A stretch of DNA of 36,005 nucleotides from Oscillospiraceae bacterium (GCA_900768245.1 CAAGCE010000060.1:1-36005), one strand, 5' to 3'. Shown: positions 22,984-32,090, numbered from the stretch's first letter. Translations and numbers: made by a program. Notes: a model not told the origin generated them from the letters alone.

Positions 22984-23111
22984 TTATAATAAACTCCTTT
23001 GCATTTTATATAAAAAAATATCATCATCAATATTCATTTTTACCGAAATGGGAGAAAACTATTCAAAAATGCTTTTAAATATTATAAAAATGTAAAAAGT
23101 GCAAAATTCTC

Positions 23112-23140
23112 TTTTGTTTATTTGGCATATGTGCTATAAT
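23112..23140 (+). promoter_or_regulatory. Probable promoter of pcrA
   Basis: TATAAT at 23135-23140 with a poor -35 (TTTTGT) 17 bases upstream. It gives a 5' leader of about 100 bases before the chosen ATG. Confidence 0.45.
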
Positions 23141-23249
23141 AAATACTGATGTTAAGATATTTTTGAAAAGCGTTATGATTTGCGCTTGGTGCAGTTTTTG
23201 CACAATTATCGGAAAAAGGCTATGTTCCGATGATAAATTGGAGGTTATT

Positions 23250-25634
23250 ATGGAAGTAAATCAGGAGTTTATTACAGCGAAAAAGGCTGCTATGGAAAAG
23301 TATTTTCAGCGTCTTAACGATATGCAGAAAAAGGCGGTCTTTACAGTAAACGGACCGGTTCTTATTCTTGCGGGGGCAGGAAGCGGAAAAACATCGGTGC
23401 TTGTAAACCGTATTGCCAACATGATAAATTTCGGCAATGCTTACGCTGAAGAAAAATGTCCTGCAAATATTTCTGAAGAGGATATTAAGTTTCTTAAGAA
23501 TTATAACGGGGAAAAGGACGAAGAAACTGTCGCTAAATTAAAGGATATTATTGCTGTGGATACAGTTACGCCGTGGAAGATAATGGCGATAACCTTTACA
23601 AATAAGGCTGCGGGCGAGCTTAAAGAGCGTCTTGAAGCAATGCTCGGCGAGTGTGCAAATGATATTGCCGCTGCCACATTCCATTCTATCTGTGTTCGTA
23701 TTCTCCGCCGTGAGATCGACAAGCTGGGTTACAGCCGTGATTTTACAATTTACGACAGCGACGACAGCCAGCGTTTGCTTAAATCATGCTATGAGGATCT
23801 TGATATTTCGGATAAGGTGCTTCCTCCGAAATCTGTCCTCGGTGCTATCTCACATTCAAAGGATAACCTTAAAGATCCTGATGCTTATGAAGCTGAGGCA
23901 GCAGGGGATTACAGAAAGCTTGGTATAGCAAAGCTTTACAGAGCATATCAGGCAAAGCTCAAATCCGCAAATGCAGTTGACTTTGACGACATTATCTGCC
24001 TTACAGTTCAGCTTTTTGAGCAGGACGCAGATGTCCTCGACCATTACAGCAATCTTTATAAGTATATTATGGTTGACGAGTATCAGGATACAAACTATGC
24101 TCAGCTCCGACTTGTAACATTGCTTTCCGCAAAGCACAGAAATATCTGTGTTGTAGGTGATGATGACCAGTCTATCTATAAATTCAGAGGTGCAACTATC
24201 GAAAATATCCTTAAATTTGAGGAACAGTTCGAGGGTGCAGTTGTTATCCGTCTTGAGCAGAATTACCGTTCAACTCAGAATATCCTTAATGTTGCAAATG
24301 CCGTTATCGCAAACAATACTGCCCGCAATGCAAAGAAACTCTGGACAGATGCAGGCGACGGTGAAAAGATCACAATATATAAAGCATCAGACGAAGCTTC
24401 CGAATCGAATTTTGTTGCAACAACTATCCTTAACGGCGTAAAAGACGGCGGAAAATATAAGGATTATGCAGTTTTATACCGTATGAATGCACAGTCCAAC
24501 AGCCTTGAACGTGCCTTTACTTCAAGCGGTATCCCATACCGTGTTATCGGCGGTCAGCGTTTCTATGACCGAAAGGAGATCCGTGATATTGTTGCTTATC
24601 TTTCCGTACTTAACAATGACAGGGATATGCTCCGTTTCAAGCGTATCATAAACGAACCTAAGCGTGGAATAGGTGATACCACAGTTTCAATGATAGAGCA
24701 GATGTCCTCCGACCTTGGAATTTCACCTATTGAGGTAATGAAAAATTCCGAAAGCTATCCGCTTCTTTCAAAGAAAACAGCACAGCTTGTAAAAACAGCG
24801 GATATGTTTATTGAGCTGAAAAATATCGCTGAAACAAAGCCGCTTGATGAAATGCTTGATATACTTCTCGATAAGACCGGCTATGCAGCTTATATGAAGA
24901 GCCTTGGAGACGAGGGTATAGCCCGTATGGAAAATATCAATGAATTGAAATCAACGATGGTCGAGTATATGAACGGCAAGGCTGAGGGTGAAGAGTACAG
25001 CCTTTCGGAGTTCCTTGAAGAGATCTCACTTTTCACAGATATTGATAAGCTTGATGAAAGTGCAGATGCAGTTGTAATGATGACTATTCATTCCGCAAAG
25101 GGACTTGAATTTCCTAATGTTTTCATCGTCGGAATGGAGGACGGTATTTTCCCGGGTGTGAGAAGTATGGATTCTCTTGAAGATCTTGAAGAAGAACGCC
25201 GCCTTGCATATGTTGCAATAACCCGTGCAAAAGAGCATCTTTACATTACTCACGCACAGCAGAGAATGCTTTTCGGCTCAACAAACCGCAACCTTGTTTC
25301 ACGTTTTGTCAAGGAAATACCTGCCGACTATATTAACCGCATCGACAGCACAGTCAAAACAAGAAAGGCAACAGAGGATGATGTCATCATTCAGAATACC
25401 TCAAAGGCATATACCCTCCAGAGCCAGATAGCAAGCAAGAAGATCGAGCAGGCAAAGAAAAATATCGTTGTCGAATATGAAGTCGGTGAACGTGTAAAGC
25501 ACAACATTTTCGGTGAGGGTACAGTTTTATCCGTAAAGAAAATGTCCAATGATTCAATGCTTGAAATTGCATTTGATAAGGTCGGCACAAAGAAGCTTAT
25601 GGCTAATTTTGCAAAAATACAGAAAATTCAGTAA
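23250..25634 (+). CDS. pcrA: UvrD/PcrA-type superfamily 1 DNA helicase
   Basis: A 794-aa 3'-5' helicase for repair, replication restart and removal of recombination intermediates. Motifs in order: Q motif near residues 20-28 (RLNDMQKKAV), Walker A GAGSGKT (42-48), ITFTNKAAGEL, VDEYQDTN, GDDDQSIYKFRGA, QNYRSTQNIL, TIHSAKGLEFPNVFIVGMEDG and VAITRAKEHLY. The C-terminus ends in a Tudor-like domain (GERVKHNIFGEGTV) that in PcrA contacts RNA polymerase. About 45 acidic residues (61-107) are inserted between motifs I and Ia, making it longer than the usual 720-740. The ATG at 23250 follows GGAGG. An upstream in-frame ATG lacks a ribosome site. Flanked by its own promoter and terminator. Confidence 0.95.
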   Translation: MEVNQEFITAKKAAMEKYFQRLNDMQKKAVFTVNGPVLILAGAGSGKTSVLVNRIANMINFGNAYAEEKCPANISEEDIKFLKNYNGEKDEETVAKLKDIIAVDTVTPWKIMAITFTNKAAGELKERLEAMLGECANDIAAATFHSICVRILRREIDKLGYSRDFTIYDSDDSQRLLKSCYEDLDISDKVLPPKSVLGAISHSKDNLKDPDAYEAEAAGDYRKLGIAKLYRAYQAKLKSANAVDFDDIICLTVQLFEQDADVLDHYSNLYKYIMVDEYQDTNYAQLRLVTLLSAKHRNICVVGDDDQSIYKFRGATIENILKFEEQFEGAVVIRLEQNYRSTQNILNVANAVIANNTARNAKKLWTDAGDGEKITIYKASDEASESNFVATTILNGVKDGGKYKDYAVLYRMNAQSNSLERAFTSSGIPYRVIGGQRFYDRKEIRDIVAYLSVLNNDRDMLRFKRIINEPKRGIGDTTVSMIEQMSSDLGISPIEVMKNSESYPLLSKKTAQLVKTADMFIELKNIAETKPLDEMLDILLDKTGYAAYMKSLGDEGIARMENINELKSTMVEYMNGKAEGEEYSLSEFLEEISLFTDIDKLDESADAVVMMTIHSAKGLEFPNVFIVGMEDGIFPGVRSMDSLEDLEEERRLAYVAITRAKEHLYITHAQQRMLFGSTNRNLVSRFVKEIPADYINRIDSTVKTRKATEDDVIIQNTSKAYTLQSQIASKKIEQAKKNIVVEYEVGERVKHNIFGEGTVLSVKKMSNDSMLEIAFDKVGTKKLMANFAKIQKIQ

Positions 25635-25652
25635 TATAAAAAGCATAAAGAA

Positions 25653-25685
25653 ACCGCCCGAAACCGTAAAAAAGTTTCGGGCGGT
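25653..25685 (+). terminator. Bidirectional terminator between pcrA and the aro operon end
   Basis: A 12-bp perfect inverted repeat (ACCGCCCGAAAC and GTTTCGGGCGGT) with a 9-base A-rich loop, followed by ATTTTTA on the plus strand and preceded by A-rich sequence. It closes both pcrA and the long minus-strand operon. Confidence 0.93.
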
Positions 25686-25700
25686 ATTTTTATGTTCAGC

Positions 25701-26102
25701 TTATGCCTGTTTCTGATATTTTAAACCCTGAAGAACATCATCAATGACCATATTATCGGTTACTTCCTGCATTTGTTTTTCAAGTAAAATAAGGCGTTTT
25801 GAGTTTTCAAGCTGTAATTCTGAAAGCATTTTAATTGACGGCGAAACATCATTTTCAAGAGTGATCTTTATTCTTGTGATGTCCTTCTGCATATTGTCCA
25901 TACGCTCGTCCATACCGTCCAAGCGTTTATCCATAGCATCGAAACGCTTATCCATACCGTCCAAGCGTTTATCCATACCGTCAAGGCGTTTATCAATAGC
26001 GTCAAAATGCTTATCCATGGCATCTAAGCGATCATCTATAACATCAAATCGCTTATCCATAGTATCAAGTTTTTCAAGTACAAGTTTTTCAAAATCAGTC
26101 AT
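25701..26102 (-). CDS. Heptad-repeat coiled-coil protein
   Basis: A 133-aa protein whose first half (about residues 14-70) is eight or so near-identical seven-residue units of the form MDKRLDG / IDKRFDA. They are followed by a less regular helix and a short C-terminal tail. The regular d-position hydrophobics predict a parallel coiled coil, probably oligomeric. The repeats are encoded by 21-bp DNA repeats. AAGGAG precedes the ATG. It is 21 bases after the DUF4364 gene and is the last gene of the aro operon. Similar repeat proteins occur in phages and plasmids and as orphan Clostridia genes. Function unknown. Confidence 0.78.
   Translation of the reverse strand: MTDFEKLVLEKLDTMDKRFDVIDDRLDAMDKHFDAIDKRLDGMDKRLDGMDKRFDAMDKRLDGMDERMDNMQKDITRIKITLENDVSPSIKMLSELQLENSKRLILLEKQMQEVTDNMVIDDVLQGLKYQKQA
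25911..26060 (-). repeat. 21-bp tandem repeats inside the coiled-coil gene
   Basis: About seven copies of a 21-base unit containing AAGCGTTTATCCAT (plus-strand reading), with two stretches of about 25 bases identical, 42 bases apart. The unit length is a whole number of codons, so copy-number change would keep the frame and alter coiled-coil length. Confidence 0.85.
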
Positions 26103-26123
26103 AAGTATTCTCCTTTTTAATTT

Positions 26124-26687
26124 TTAAACATTATCGGCATTGAACTGTTCTTCCTCGTTATTGAGAGCATATGTTATTATTTTATGGTAAAAGCCTGTTG
26201 GGTTTAGCAGTATCTTTTCCTTTATCATTTCTGCCTGATCCGAGTCTGGTGCATAAAGTGATATTTTCATAAGGTCAAAATTAGTGTCCTTTATTGTACA
26301 TTCGACCTCGCAGCCGTTTGAAATATTTTTTATCTCAATATCGGCTTCACTTTCACGCTTCAGCTTTCCGAAAAATGCAAATGCGGAACGGAGTATCCTT
26401 TTTCTGAAATGATATGGGATAAACTCGTTGAAATATTCTGAACCGAGCATACCTTTTTCTTCGATGATAATGCAGTTTTCTCCATTGATGTTTTTCTTTG
26501 ATACCGAACCGTTTTTAAGCAGCTCAGCAATAGCTTCCGTGTAAAAAAAATAATTTATAACTTCGCTGTTAAGGGCGATCTCGTAAAGCTGCTCTTCCGT
26601 AACGGGTCTGTTAAGCTTGCTGAGAAGATAGCATATAGCGATCTTTACATCATGAACAGATGAAAGCTCTGTATTAAAGTCTTCCAT
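26124..26687 (-). CDS. DUF4364 family protein
   Basis: A 187-aa soluble protein resembling DUF4364, a family common in Clostridia. The N-terminal part (about residues 10-85) reads as a winged helix: VKIAICYLLSKLNRPVTEEQ, then YFFYTEAIAELLKNGSV and a wing-like hairpin. The C-terminal half is a small alpha/beta domain of unknown role. The winged helix suggests a transcriptional regulator, but the DNA target is not known. It lies 22 bases after the membrane protein gene and 21 bases before the coiled-coil gene. AAAGGAG lies 11 bases upstream of the ATG. Confidence 0.8.
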   Translation of the reverse strand: MEDFNTELSSVHDVKIAICYLLSKLNRPVTEEQLYEIALNSEVINYFFYTEAIAELLKNGSVSKKNINGENCIIIEEKGMLGSEYFNEFIPYHFRKRILRSAFAFFGKLKRESEADIEIKNISNGCEVECTIKDTNFDLMKISLYAPDSDQAEMIKEKILLNPTGFYHKIITYALNNEEEQFNADNV

Positions 26688-26709
26688 TGCGCCGGCTGCT
26701 CCTTTCGGT

Positions 26710-27480
26710 TTATTTTGCCTTTTTCAGCAGCTCGTCAATTGGCTGGCTGAAATTTGTTGTGAGTTCGTCCATAGCATTATCGGGGATATTTCCCTCACCG
26801 CTTTTGGTGAGGTATTGGCTTACATCAACACAGCTGTCGCTGTCATCTGATGCAAGCTTGTTTTTGGTGCGCTGCTGCGCCTGCTCTTTAAGCTTTTCAT
26901 ACTGACGCATATAAATGCCTCTTGTATTTGAAATAGGAACAGGCTCGCCAACGAGATCAATAAAATCAGGGTAGCCCTCCTGTTTTGCAAGAAATTCGTG
27001 TTCCTTGAACTGACGTGATATAACATCACAGCACCAGAAGCCATAGAAGCTTGCTATCATAAGGATAATGCAGTATGAAAGCCTCATTAAATTAAAATAT
27101 ATGCTGATAAAACCATAAATAAAAGATACAATGAAGATAATTTTTAAGGTGAAATTTGACCATTTTTTCTTGAATGACCTTGTAATAATTGCAAAAACCG
27201 TTACAATAAAAAGATAAAACATAAGCATATACGGAACTTTATAGGTGAGGGGAATAGGGTCATTTCTGCCTGTTACATAATTTGCAAGCAGCTGCCCCAT
27301 GACCATACCTGCTCCTGCAAGAAGAGCAAGACCTCTGATAAAATAATACAGAGTAAGTGCGGCAAGCAGTCCGCCGAACGGAATGAGCATTGCCCATAAA
27401 GCACGTTTGAACAATGTGTCAGCGTGCATGCGGCGATTGCGGTATTCTTCAAAAAGTCGTTCACGTCTGATAGATGCCAT
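26710..27480 (-). CDS. Polytopic membrane protein of unknown function in the aro operon
   Basis: A 256-aa protein with a basic N-terminus, hydrophobic segments at about residues 27-48, 50-68, 84-103, 112-130 and 132-150, and a long hydrophilic C-terminal tail (about 160-256). The tail includes EYPVPISNTRG-like segments (actual text GEPVPISNTRGIYMRQYEKL). I do not recognise the family. The tail is probably cytoplasmic. It follows aroC by 45 bases and precedes the DUF4364 gene by 22, so cotranscription is likely. It could be a transporter accessory or simply a passenger gene. GGAGGGG precedes the ATG. Confidence 0.7.
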   Translation of the reverse strand: MASIRRERLFEEYRNRRMHADTLFKRALWAMLIPFGGLLAALTLYYFIRGLALLAGAGMVMGQLLANYVTGRNDPIPLTYKVPYMLMFYLFIVTVFAIITRSFKKKWSNFTLKIIFIVSFIYGFISIYFNLMRLSYCIILMIASFYGFWCCDVISRQFKEHEFLAKQEGYPDFIDLVGEPVPISNTRGIYMRQYEKLKEQAQQRTKNKLASDDSDSCVDVSQYLTKSGEGNIPDNAMDELTTNFSQPIDELLKKAK

Positions 27481-27525
27481 ATAATCCCCTCCCGAATCGT
27501 ATGGGTCTTGTGTCTTATGAGTATG

Positions 27526-28617
27526 TTAAAAATTGGGGTAATCAAGCATATGTGAGAGAATTGCAATATTTGCGGCAGCTTCAACACATGGAACAGCTCT
27601 TGGAACAACACATGGGTCATGTCTGCCCTTTATTTCAAGAGTTTCATTTGTGAGGTTGCTGTAATCGACGGTGTGCTGCGGCTGAGCAATAGACGGAGTA
27701 GGCTTGAAAGCAACTCTGAATACGATAGGCATTCCCGAGGAAATACCGCCTAAGATACCGCCGTGGTTGTTTGTTTTTGTGAGAACGTGACCGTGGTCGT
27801 TTACATAGAATTCATCGTTATTCTGGCTGCCGAGCATATTTGCGACCTGGAAGCCTGCACCGAATTCGATTCCCTTAACGGCAGGTATGCCGAACATAAG
27901 CTGGGCAATGCTGTTTTCAAGTCCGTCGAAGATAGGTGAGCCTATGCCTGCGGGAACATTTGTGACAACACATTCAATGATACCGCCTAAGCTGTCAAGG
28001 CTTTCTCTTGCCTTTGCGATGTCAGCGTACATGGCTTCTCCCTTTTTATCGTTTATTGTAGGGAATTTTTTGTGGCGGAGCTTGATAATATCATCTCTTG
28101 AAACTTCACATGGGTTGAATTTTGTATCCTTTATGTTGTGTATCTGCTGGATATGTGCGCCTGTGTAAATTCCCCTGCGTTCAAGTATCTGACCGCAGAT
28201 CGCACCTGCAAAAACCAGCGGAGCGGTAAGTCTGCCTGAGAAATGGCCGCCGCCTCTTACATCATTGAAGCCTTTGTAGCGGAGAGCACCGGTGTAGTCA
28301 GCGTGACCCGGACGTGCAAGCTTTGATATGTTGCCGTAGTCCTGAGAATGGGTATCGGTGTTGCTGATAAAAGCGGAAAGGGGAGTACCTGTGGTGTAGT
28401 TGTTGTAAACGCCTGACATAATGTTAGGCATATCCTTTTCGTTTCTGTGTGTTGAGGTTGCGTCCTTTTTTGGAGCACGTCTTGCCATAAAATCACGCAG
28501 TGCCTCCAGATCAATATATTCCCCCGACGGAAGATTGTCAAGCACGACTCCTATTGCAGGACCGTGGGATTCGCCGAAAATCGACACAGTAAGGTTATGA
28601 TTCCAGAATGAAGACAT
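27526..28617 (-). CDS. aroC: Chorismate synthase
   Basis: A 363-aa enzyme that converts 5-enolpyruvylshikimate-3-phosphate to chorismate using reduced FMN, the last common step of aromatic biosynthesis. Family signatures are present: GESHGPAIGVVLDNLPSG near the N-terminus, RPGHADYTGALRYKGFNDVR, GGGHFSGRLTA, and late NNHGGILGGISSGMPI and RHDPCVVPRAVP. Length is normal. AAAGGA lies nine bases upstream of the ATG, and the gene starts 20 bases after aroA. Confidence 0.97.
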   Translation of the reverse strand: MSSFWNHNLTVSIFGESHGPAIGVVLDNLPSGEYIDLEALRDFMARRAPKKDATSTHRNEKDMPNIMSGVYNNYTTGTPLSAFISNTDTHSQDYGNISKLARPGHADYTGALRYKGFNDVRGGGHFSGRLTAPLVFAGAICGQILERRGIYTGAHIQQIHNIKDTKFNPCEVSRDDIIKLRHKKFPTINDKKGEAMYADIAKARESLDSLGGIIECVVTNVPAGIGSPIFDGLENSIAQLMFGIPAVKGIEFGAGFQVANMLGSQNNDEFYVNDHGHVLTKTNNHGGILGGISSGMPIVFRVAFKPTPSIAQPQHTVDYSNLTNETLEIKGRHDPCVVPRAVPCVEAAANIAILSHMLDYPNF

Positions 28618-28637
28618 CTTATTCAGTCCTTTCGGTA

Positions 28638-29891
28638 TTATTCCGTAAATTCAAAAATTCCGCCCAGCGACTTAAAGTCCTTCCAGAAGTCAGGATAGCT
28701 TTTTGCAACTGCCTCGCTGTCGGAGATTGTGACAATGCCGTCAGCCATAGTTGAAGCAATAGCGGACGCCATAACAATTCTGTGATCGTTGCAGCCGTCA
28801 ATAGATCCGGAATTAAAGTGAGCAACAGGTCTTATTGTGAGATGATCATCGCCTGCGGTAACATTGCCGCCGATATTGTTTATGGCATCTGCAATGGCTT
28901 TGAGACGGTCGCTTTCCTTTATTTTAAGACGCTTTGCGTTGATGATACTGCTTTCGGATTTGGTGAAGCAGCCAAGCACCGTAAGAATAGGCACAATATC
29001 TGGTATATCCGCAGCGTCGGCGGTAAAGGGCTCATAATTACCCTGCTCTGTTTTATTATAACCTATCTGCTTCATAATTTCAAGGATTTTTTTATCCCCC
29101 TGAACAGAATCGGGGTTAAGATTGTCAACAACTATCTCCGAGCCGAGTGCATTTGCCGCAAAAAAGAATGCGGCCTGTGAATAATCACCCTCAACAGCAC
29201 AGTTTGCAGGTGTATATTTCTGATTTCCTTTTATGTTGTAAACAGGGTAACCTTCTTTGCCGACGGTTTCTTCAACTTTAATACCAAATATTCTCAGCGC
29301 ATCAAGTGTCATATCAACATAAGGCTTTGATTCAAGCGGGGAGGTAAGGATAACGGAACTGTCCTTGCTGCAAAGTGGAAGAGCGTAAAGCAGACCTGTT
29401 ATGAACTGGGAAGAAATATCCCCCTCAAGCCTGAAAACACCGCCGTCAAGCTTACCCGAAACGGTAAAAGGCATAATGCCTTCCGTGTGGTCGAATTTAA
29501 TGCCTTTGTCAGCCATTTCACGCTTGTATGGTGTTATGGGGCGTGTAGGCAGCTTGCCGTGTCCGAAAAATTCGGATTTGCAGCCGAGAGCGGCGGCAAT
29601 AGGTATAATAAACCTGAGTGTTGAACCGCTTTCACAGCAGTCGATAGATGCTGTCTGTGACGGAGTTCCGATACCTTTGATAGTGTATGTGCTGCCGTCG
29701 CTTAAAATTTTTGCACCGAGGGCGGTCATTGCATTGCAGGTCGCATCAATGTCAGCCGACGGATTGATGTTTGATATTTCCGAAATGCCGTCTGCAAGTG
29801 CGGCAGCGATTATCATTCTGTGGGAAAAGCTTTTTGAGGACGGTGCATTTACCCTTCCGATAAGCTTTGACGGAGTGATTTTTACATTCAT
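28638..29891 (-). CDS. aroA: 3-phosphoshikimate 1-carboxyvinyltransferase (EPSP synthase)
   Basis: A 417-aa enzyme joining shikimate-3-phosphate and phosphoenolpyruvate. Two inverse alpha/beta domains are visible, with SSKSFSHRMIIAAALADG at the start, the central ESGSTLRF loop, LPTRPITPY, RLKIKESDRLKAIADA and GCNDHRIVMASAIA. The ESGSTLR loop differs from the usual NSGTTxR/NAGTAMR forms, so class assignment for inhibitor sensitivity is unclear. It follows aroB by 13 bases, with AGGAG before the ATG, and leads into aroC. Confidence 0.96.
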   Translation of the reverse strand: MNVKITPSKLIGRVNAPSSKSFSHRMIIAAALADGISEISNINPSADIDATCNAMTALGAKILSDGSTYTIKGIGTPSQTASIDCCESGSTLRFIIPIAAALGCKSEFFGHGKLPTRPITPYKREMADKGIKFDHTEGIMPFTVSGKLDGGVFRLEGDISSQFITGLLYALPLCSKDSSVILTSPLESKPYVDMTLDALRIFGIKVEETVGKEGYPVYNIKGNQKYTPANCAVEGDYSQAAFFFAANALGSEIVVDNLNPDSVQGDKKILEIMKQIGYNKTEQGNYEPFTADAADIPDIVPILTVLGCFTKSESSIINAKRLKIKESDRLKAIADAINNIGGNVTAGDDHLTIRPVAHFNSGSIDGCNDHRIVMASAIASTMADGIVTISDSEAVAKSYPDFWKDFKSLGGIFEFTE

Positions 29892-29904
29892 TTGATTTCT
29901 CCTG

Positions 29905-30969
29905 TTACTTGGTAAGGAATTTCATAAATTCATCTACAGTAGTTTTTTTAGTGCAGGAACTTCCGACATTCGGGCATATGATGTAGTTTATGCTGCCGCC
30001 CTCACGTTTTTTATCATTAAGACAAGCTGCGGCAAGCTCGCTTACCTGCGGCTTTATCTCAGCATTGAGCCTGTATCTGTCAAGACATCTGATAAGACGG
30101 TCTGTTGTACCCTTTTCGACCTGTCCCTTGTTTTCGGCAATTCTTGTTATCATACGCATTCCGACAGCAACAGCAGTGCCGTGAGTGATGCCTGTGTAAT
30201 TGTAATACTGTTCGATCGAGTGAGCAAGTGTGTGACCGAAATTAAGCAGCATACGCTCACCCTTGTCAAATTCGTCCGCTTCAACAACATCACGCTTTAT
30301 TGATACGCAGCGTTCAATAATATCATCGGCAATATCCTTTATATTGTCGATGTTGCGTGTTTCGAGTATCTCAAAAAGCTCTGCGGATTTTATCATACCA
30401 TATTTAACTACTTCGCCCATACCGTCAATGAGAAATTCCTCGGGGAGAGTATCAAGCGTGTCTGTATCGCAAAGAACGAGTTTAGGCTGCTTGAAAGCAC
30501 CAACGAGATTTTTTCCCTCAGGAAGATCGATAGCGGTCTTTCCGCCGACCGAGGAATCTACCTGTGCAAGCAGGGTAGTCGGTATCTGGATAAAATCAAG
30601 ACCACGGAGAAATGTTGCGGCAGCATAGCCTGTGATGTCGCCCACAACACCGCCACCCAGAGCGATAAGGCAGTCTGTGCGTGTGATATGGTTTTTACAG
30701 AGAAAGCTGTATATTTTCAATAATGTATCGGAGCATTTGGAAGCTTCGCCGTGAGGAAAAACAAACTTGCATACCCCGAAGCCTGCATCTGAAATACTTT
30801 TGCATACCTTTTCACCATAGAATGAGTCAACGGTGTCATCGGTAATAACGGCGAAATTCTTTGCCTTGGTCACATTTTTGATGTATTCGGCGGTTTTTCC
30901 GATAAGACCGTTTCCGATAATTATCTCATAGCTGCCCGAAGCATTTACGGTAATTTTTCTGTGTTCCAT
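29905..30969 (-). CDS. aroB: 3-dehydroquinate synthase
   Basis: A 354-aa NAD- and zinc-dependent enzyme, the second shikimate pathway step. Motifs: GGGVVGDITGYAAATFLRGL, QIPTTLLAQVDSSVGGKTAI, GEVVKYGMIKSAELF and the metal-binding LNFGHTLAHSIEQ with ITHGTAVAVGM. I chose the ATG at 30969, preceded by GAGAGG. A longer in-frame reading to 31038 would overlap the hairpin between this gene and aroF. No obvious promoter lies in the 77 bases upstream, so it probably depends on readthrough from aroF. Confidence 0.95.
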   Translation of the reverse strand: MEHRKITVNASGSYEIIIGNGLIGKTAEYIKNVTKAKNFAVITDDTVDSFYGEKVCKSISDAGFGVCKFVFPHGEASKCSDTLLKIYSFLCKNHITRTDCLIALGGGVVGDITGYAAATFLRGLDFIQIPTTLLAQVDSSVGGKTAIDLPEGKNLVGAFKQPKLVLCDTDTLDTLPEEFLIDGMGEVVKYGMIKSAELFEILETRNIDNIKDIADDIIERCVSIKRDVVEADEFDKGERMLLNFGHTLAHSIEQYYNYTGITHGTAVAVGMRMITRIAENKGQVEKGTTDRLIRCLDRYRLNAEIKPQVSELAAACLNDKKREGGSINYIICPNVGSSCTKKTTVDEFMKFLTK

Positions 30970-31001
30970 ATAAAGATCCTCTCTTGCAAATTGAGAATAA
31001 A

Positions 31002-31034
31002 CAAGCACCGAAAAAATAATTTTTACGGTGCTTG
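31002..31034 (-). terminator. Terminator-like hairpin between aroF and aroB
   Basis: A 9-bp perfect inverted repeat (CAAGCACCG and CGGTGCTTG) with an A/T-rich 15-base loop. On the minus strand it is followed by TTTATTCTC. It lies 12 bases after the aroF stop and before aroB in an otherwise continuous operon. It could be a partial terminator or a 3' end stabiliser. Confidence 0.68.
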
Positions 31035-31046
31035 GCAAATTAGATA

Positions 31047-32060
31047 TTAGCCGATAGTTCTGTTCAGATAGCCGCAGAGCCCCTTGATCTTTTCCATAAC
31101 TTCAGCGAACATAGCAGGAGTAAGCTGTTGACCGCCGTCGGAAAGAGCACTCTTGGGATCGTTGTGAACTTCGATCTCAAGAGCATCTGCACCTGAAACG
31201 ATAGCGGCAAGTGACATAGGTTCGATAAGAGATACCTTACCGGTAGCGTGTGAAGGGTCAGCACATATAGGAAGATGTGATTTTTCTTTAAGAAGAGGGA
31301 TAGCTGAAAGGTCGAAAGTATTTCTTGTCATTGTTTCAAATGTACGGATACCTCTTTCGCAGAGAATAACGTTCATATTGCCTTCTGACATAATATATTC
31401 AGCGGACATAAGGAGCTCTTCAAGTGTGTTTGCAAGACCTCTCTTGAGGAGAATAGGCTTGTCGCATCTGCCGAGAGCTTTAAGAAGTTCAAAGTTCTGC
31501 ATATTTCTTGCACCGACCTGAATAACGTCAACATCAGCAAAAAGGTCAAGATCTGACTGGCTCATGATCTCTGTTACGATCGGAAGACCGCTTTCTTCTC
31601 TTGCTTTGATAAGAAGCTTTATGCCTTCACCACGGAGACCCTGGAATGAGTAAGGTGAGGTTCTTGGTTTGAATGCGCCGCCTCTGAGCATTGTTGCGCC
31701 GGCCTGCTTGCAAGCGATAGCGGTTGTAATGATCTGTTCTTCACTTTCAACGGAGCAAGGACCTGCAATTACCTGAAGTGAACCGTCACCGATCTTAACA
31801 TTGCCTGCCTTGATAACTGTGTCATCAGGGTGGAATTTACGGTTTGCGTTCTTGTAAGGCTCCTGCACACGCTTAACGGACTCAACGCAGTCTTGAGCAT
31901 AAAGGTTGTCCATATCAACTGTGGAAGTATCACCGATAAGACCGATGATGTTCTGGTTGATGCCCTCGATGTGATTTGTTCTTATGCCCTTGGCTTTGAG
32001 GTTGTCTTCAAGTCTCTTTATTGAGTCAGCATTTGCGTCCTTTTTGAGAATAATGATCAT
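31047..32060 (-). CDS. aroF: 3-deoxy-7-phosphoheptulonate (DAHP) synthase, type I-beta with N-terminal regulatory domain
   Basis: A 337-aa enzyme condensing phosphoenolpyruvate with erythrose-4-phosphate, the committing step of aromatic synthesis. Residues ~1-70 (IIILKKDANADSIKRLEDNL onward) form the ferredoxin-like/ACT-like domain known from Thermotoga-type enzymes, which mediates feedback inhibition by Tyr or Phe. The barrel shows AGPCSVESEEQI, RGGAFKPRTSPYSFQGLRGE, KRGLANTLEELL, CERGIRTFE and DPSHATGK. The start at 32060 has GGAGG eight bases upstream. It lies 30 bases after the LRR lipoprotein gene. Expression should also be controlled by the Phe-rich leader described upstream, so the pathway would be regulated both allosterically and by attenuation. 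Confidence 0.95.
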   Translation of the reverse strand: MIIILKKDANADSIKRLEDNLKAKGIRTNHIEGINQNIIGLIGDTSTVDMDNLYAQDCVESVKRVQEPYKNANRKFHPDDTVIKAGNVKIGDGSLQVIAGPCSVESEEQIITTAIACKQAGATMLRGGAFKPRTSPYSFQGLRGEGIKLLIKAREESGLPIVTEIMSQSDLDLFADVDVIQVGARNMQNFELLKALGRCDKPILLKRGLANTLEELLMSAEYIMSEGNMNVILCERGIRTFETMTRNTFDLSAIPLLKEKSHLPICADPSHATGKVSLIEPMSLAAIVSGADALEIEVHNDPKSALSDGGQQLTPAMFAEVMEKIKGLCGYLNRTIG

Positions 32061-32090
32061 TTCAGTTTCCTCCAACCATATAAATTTTAC

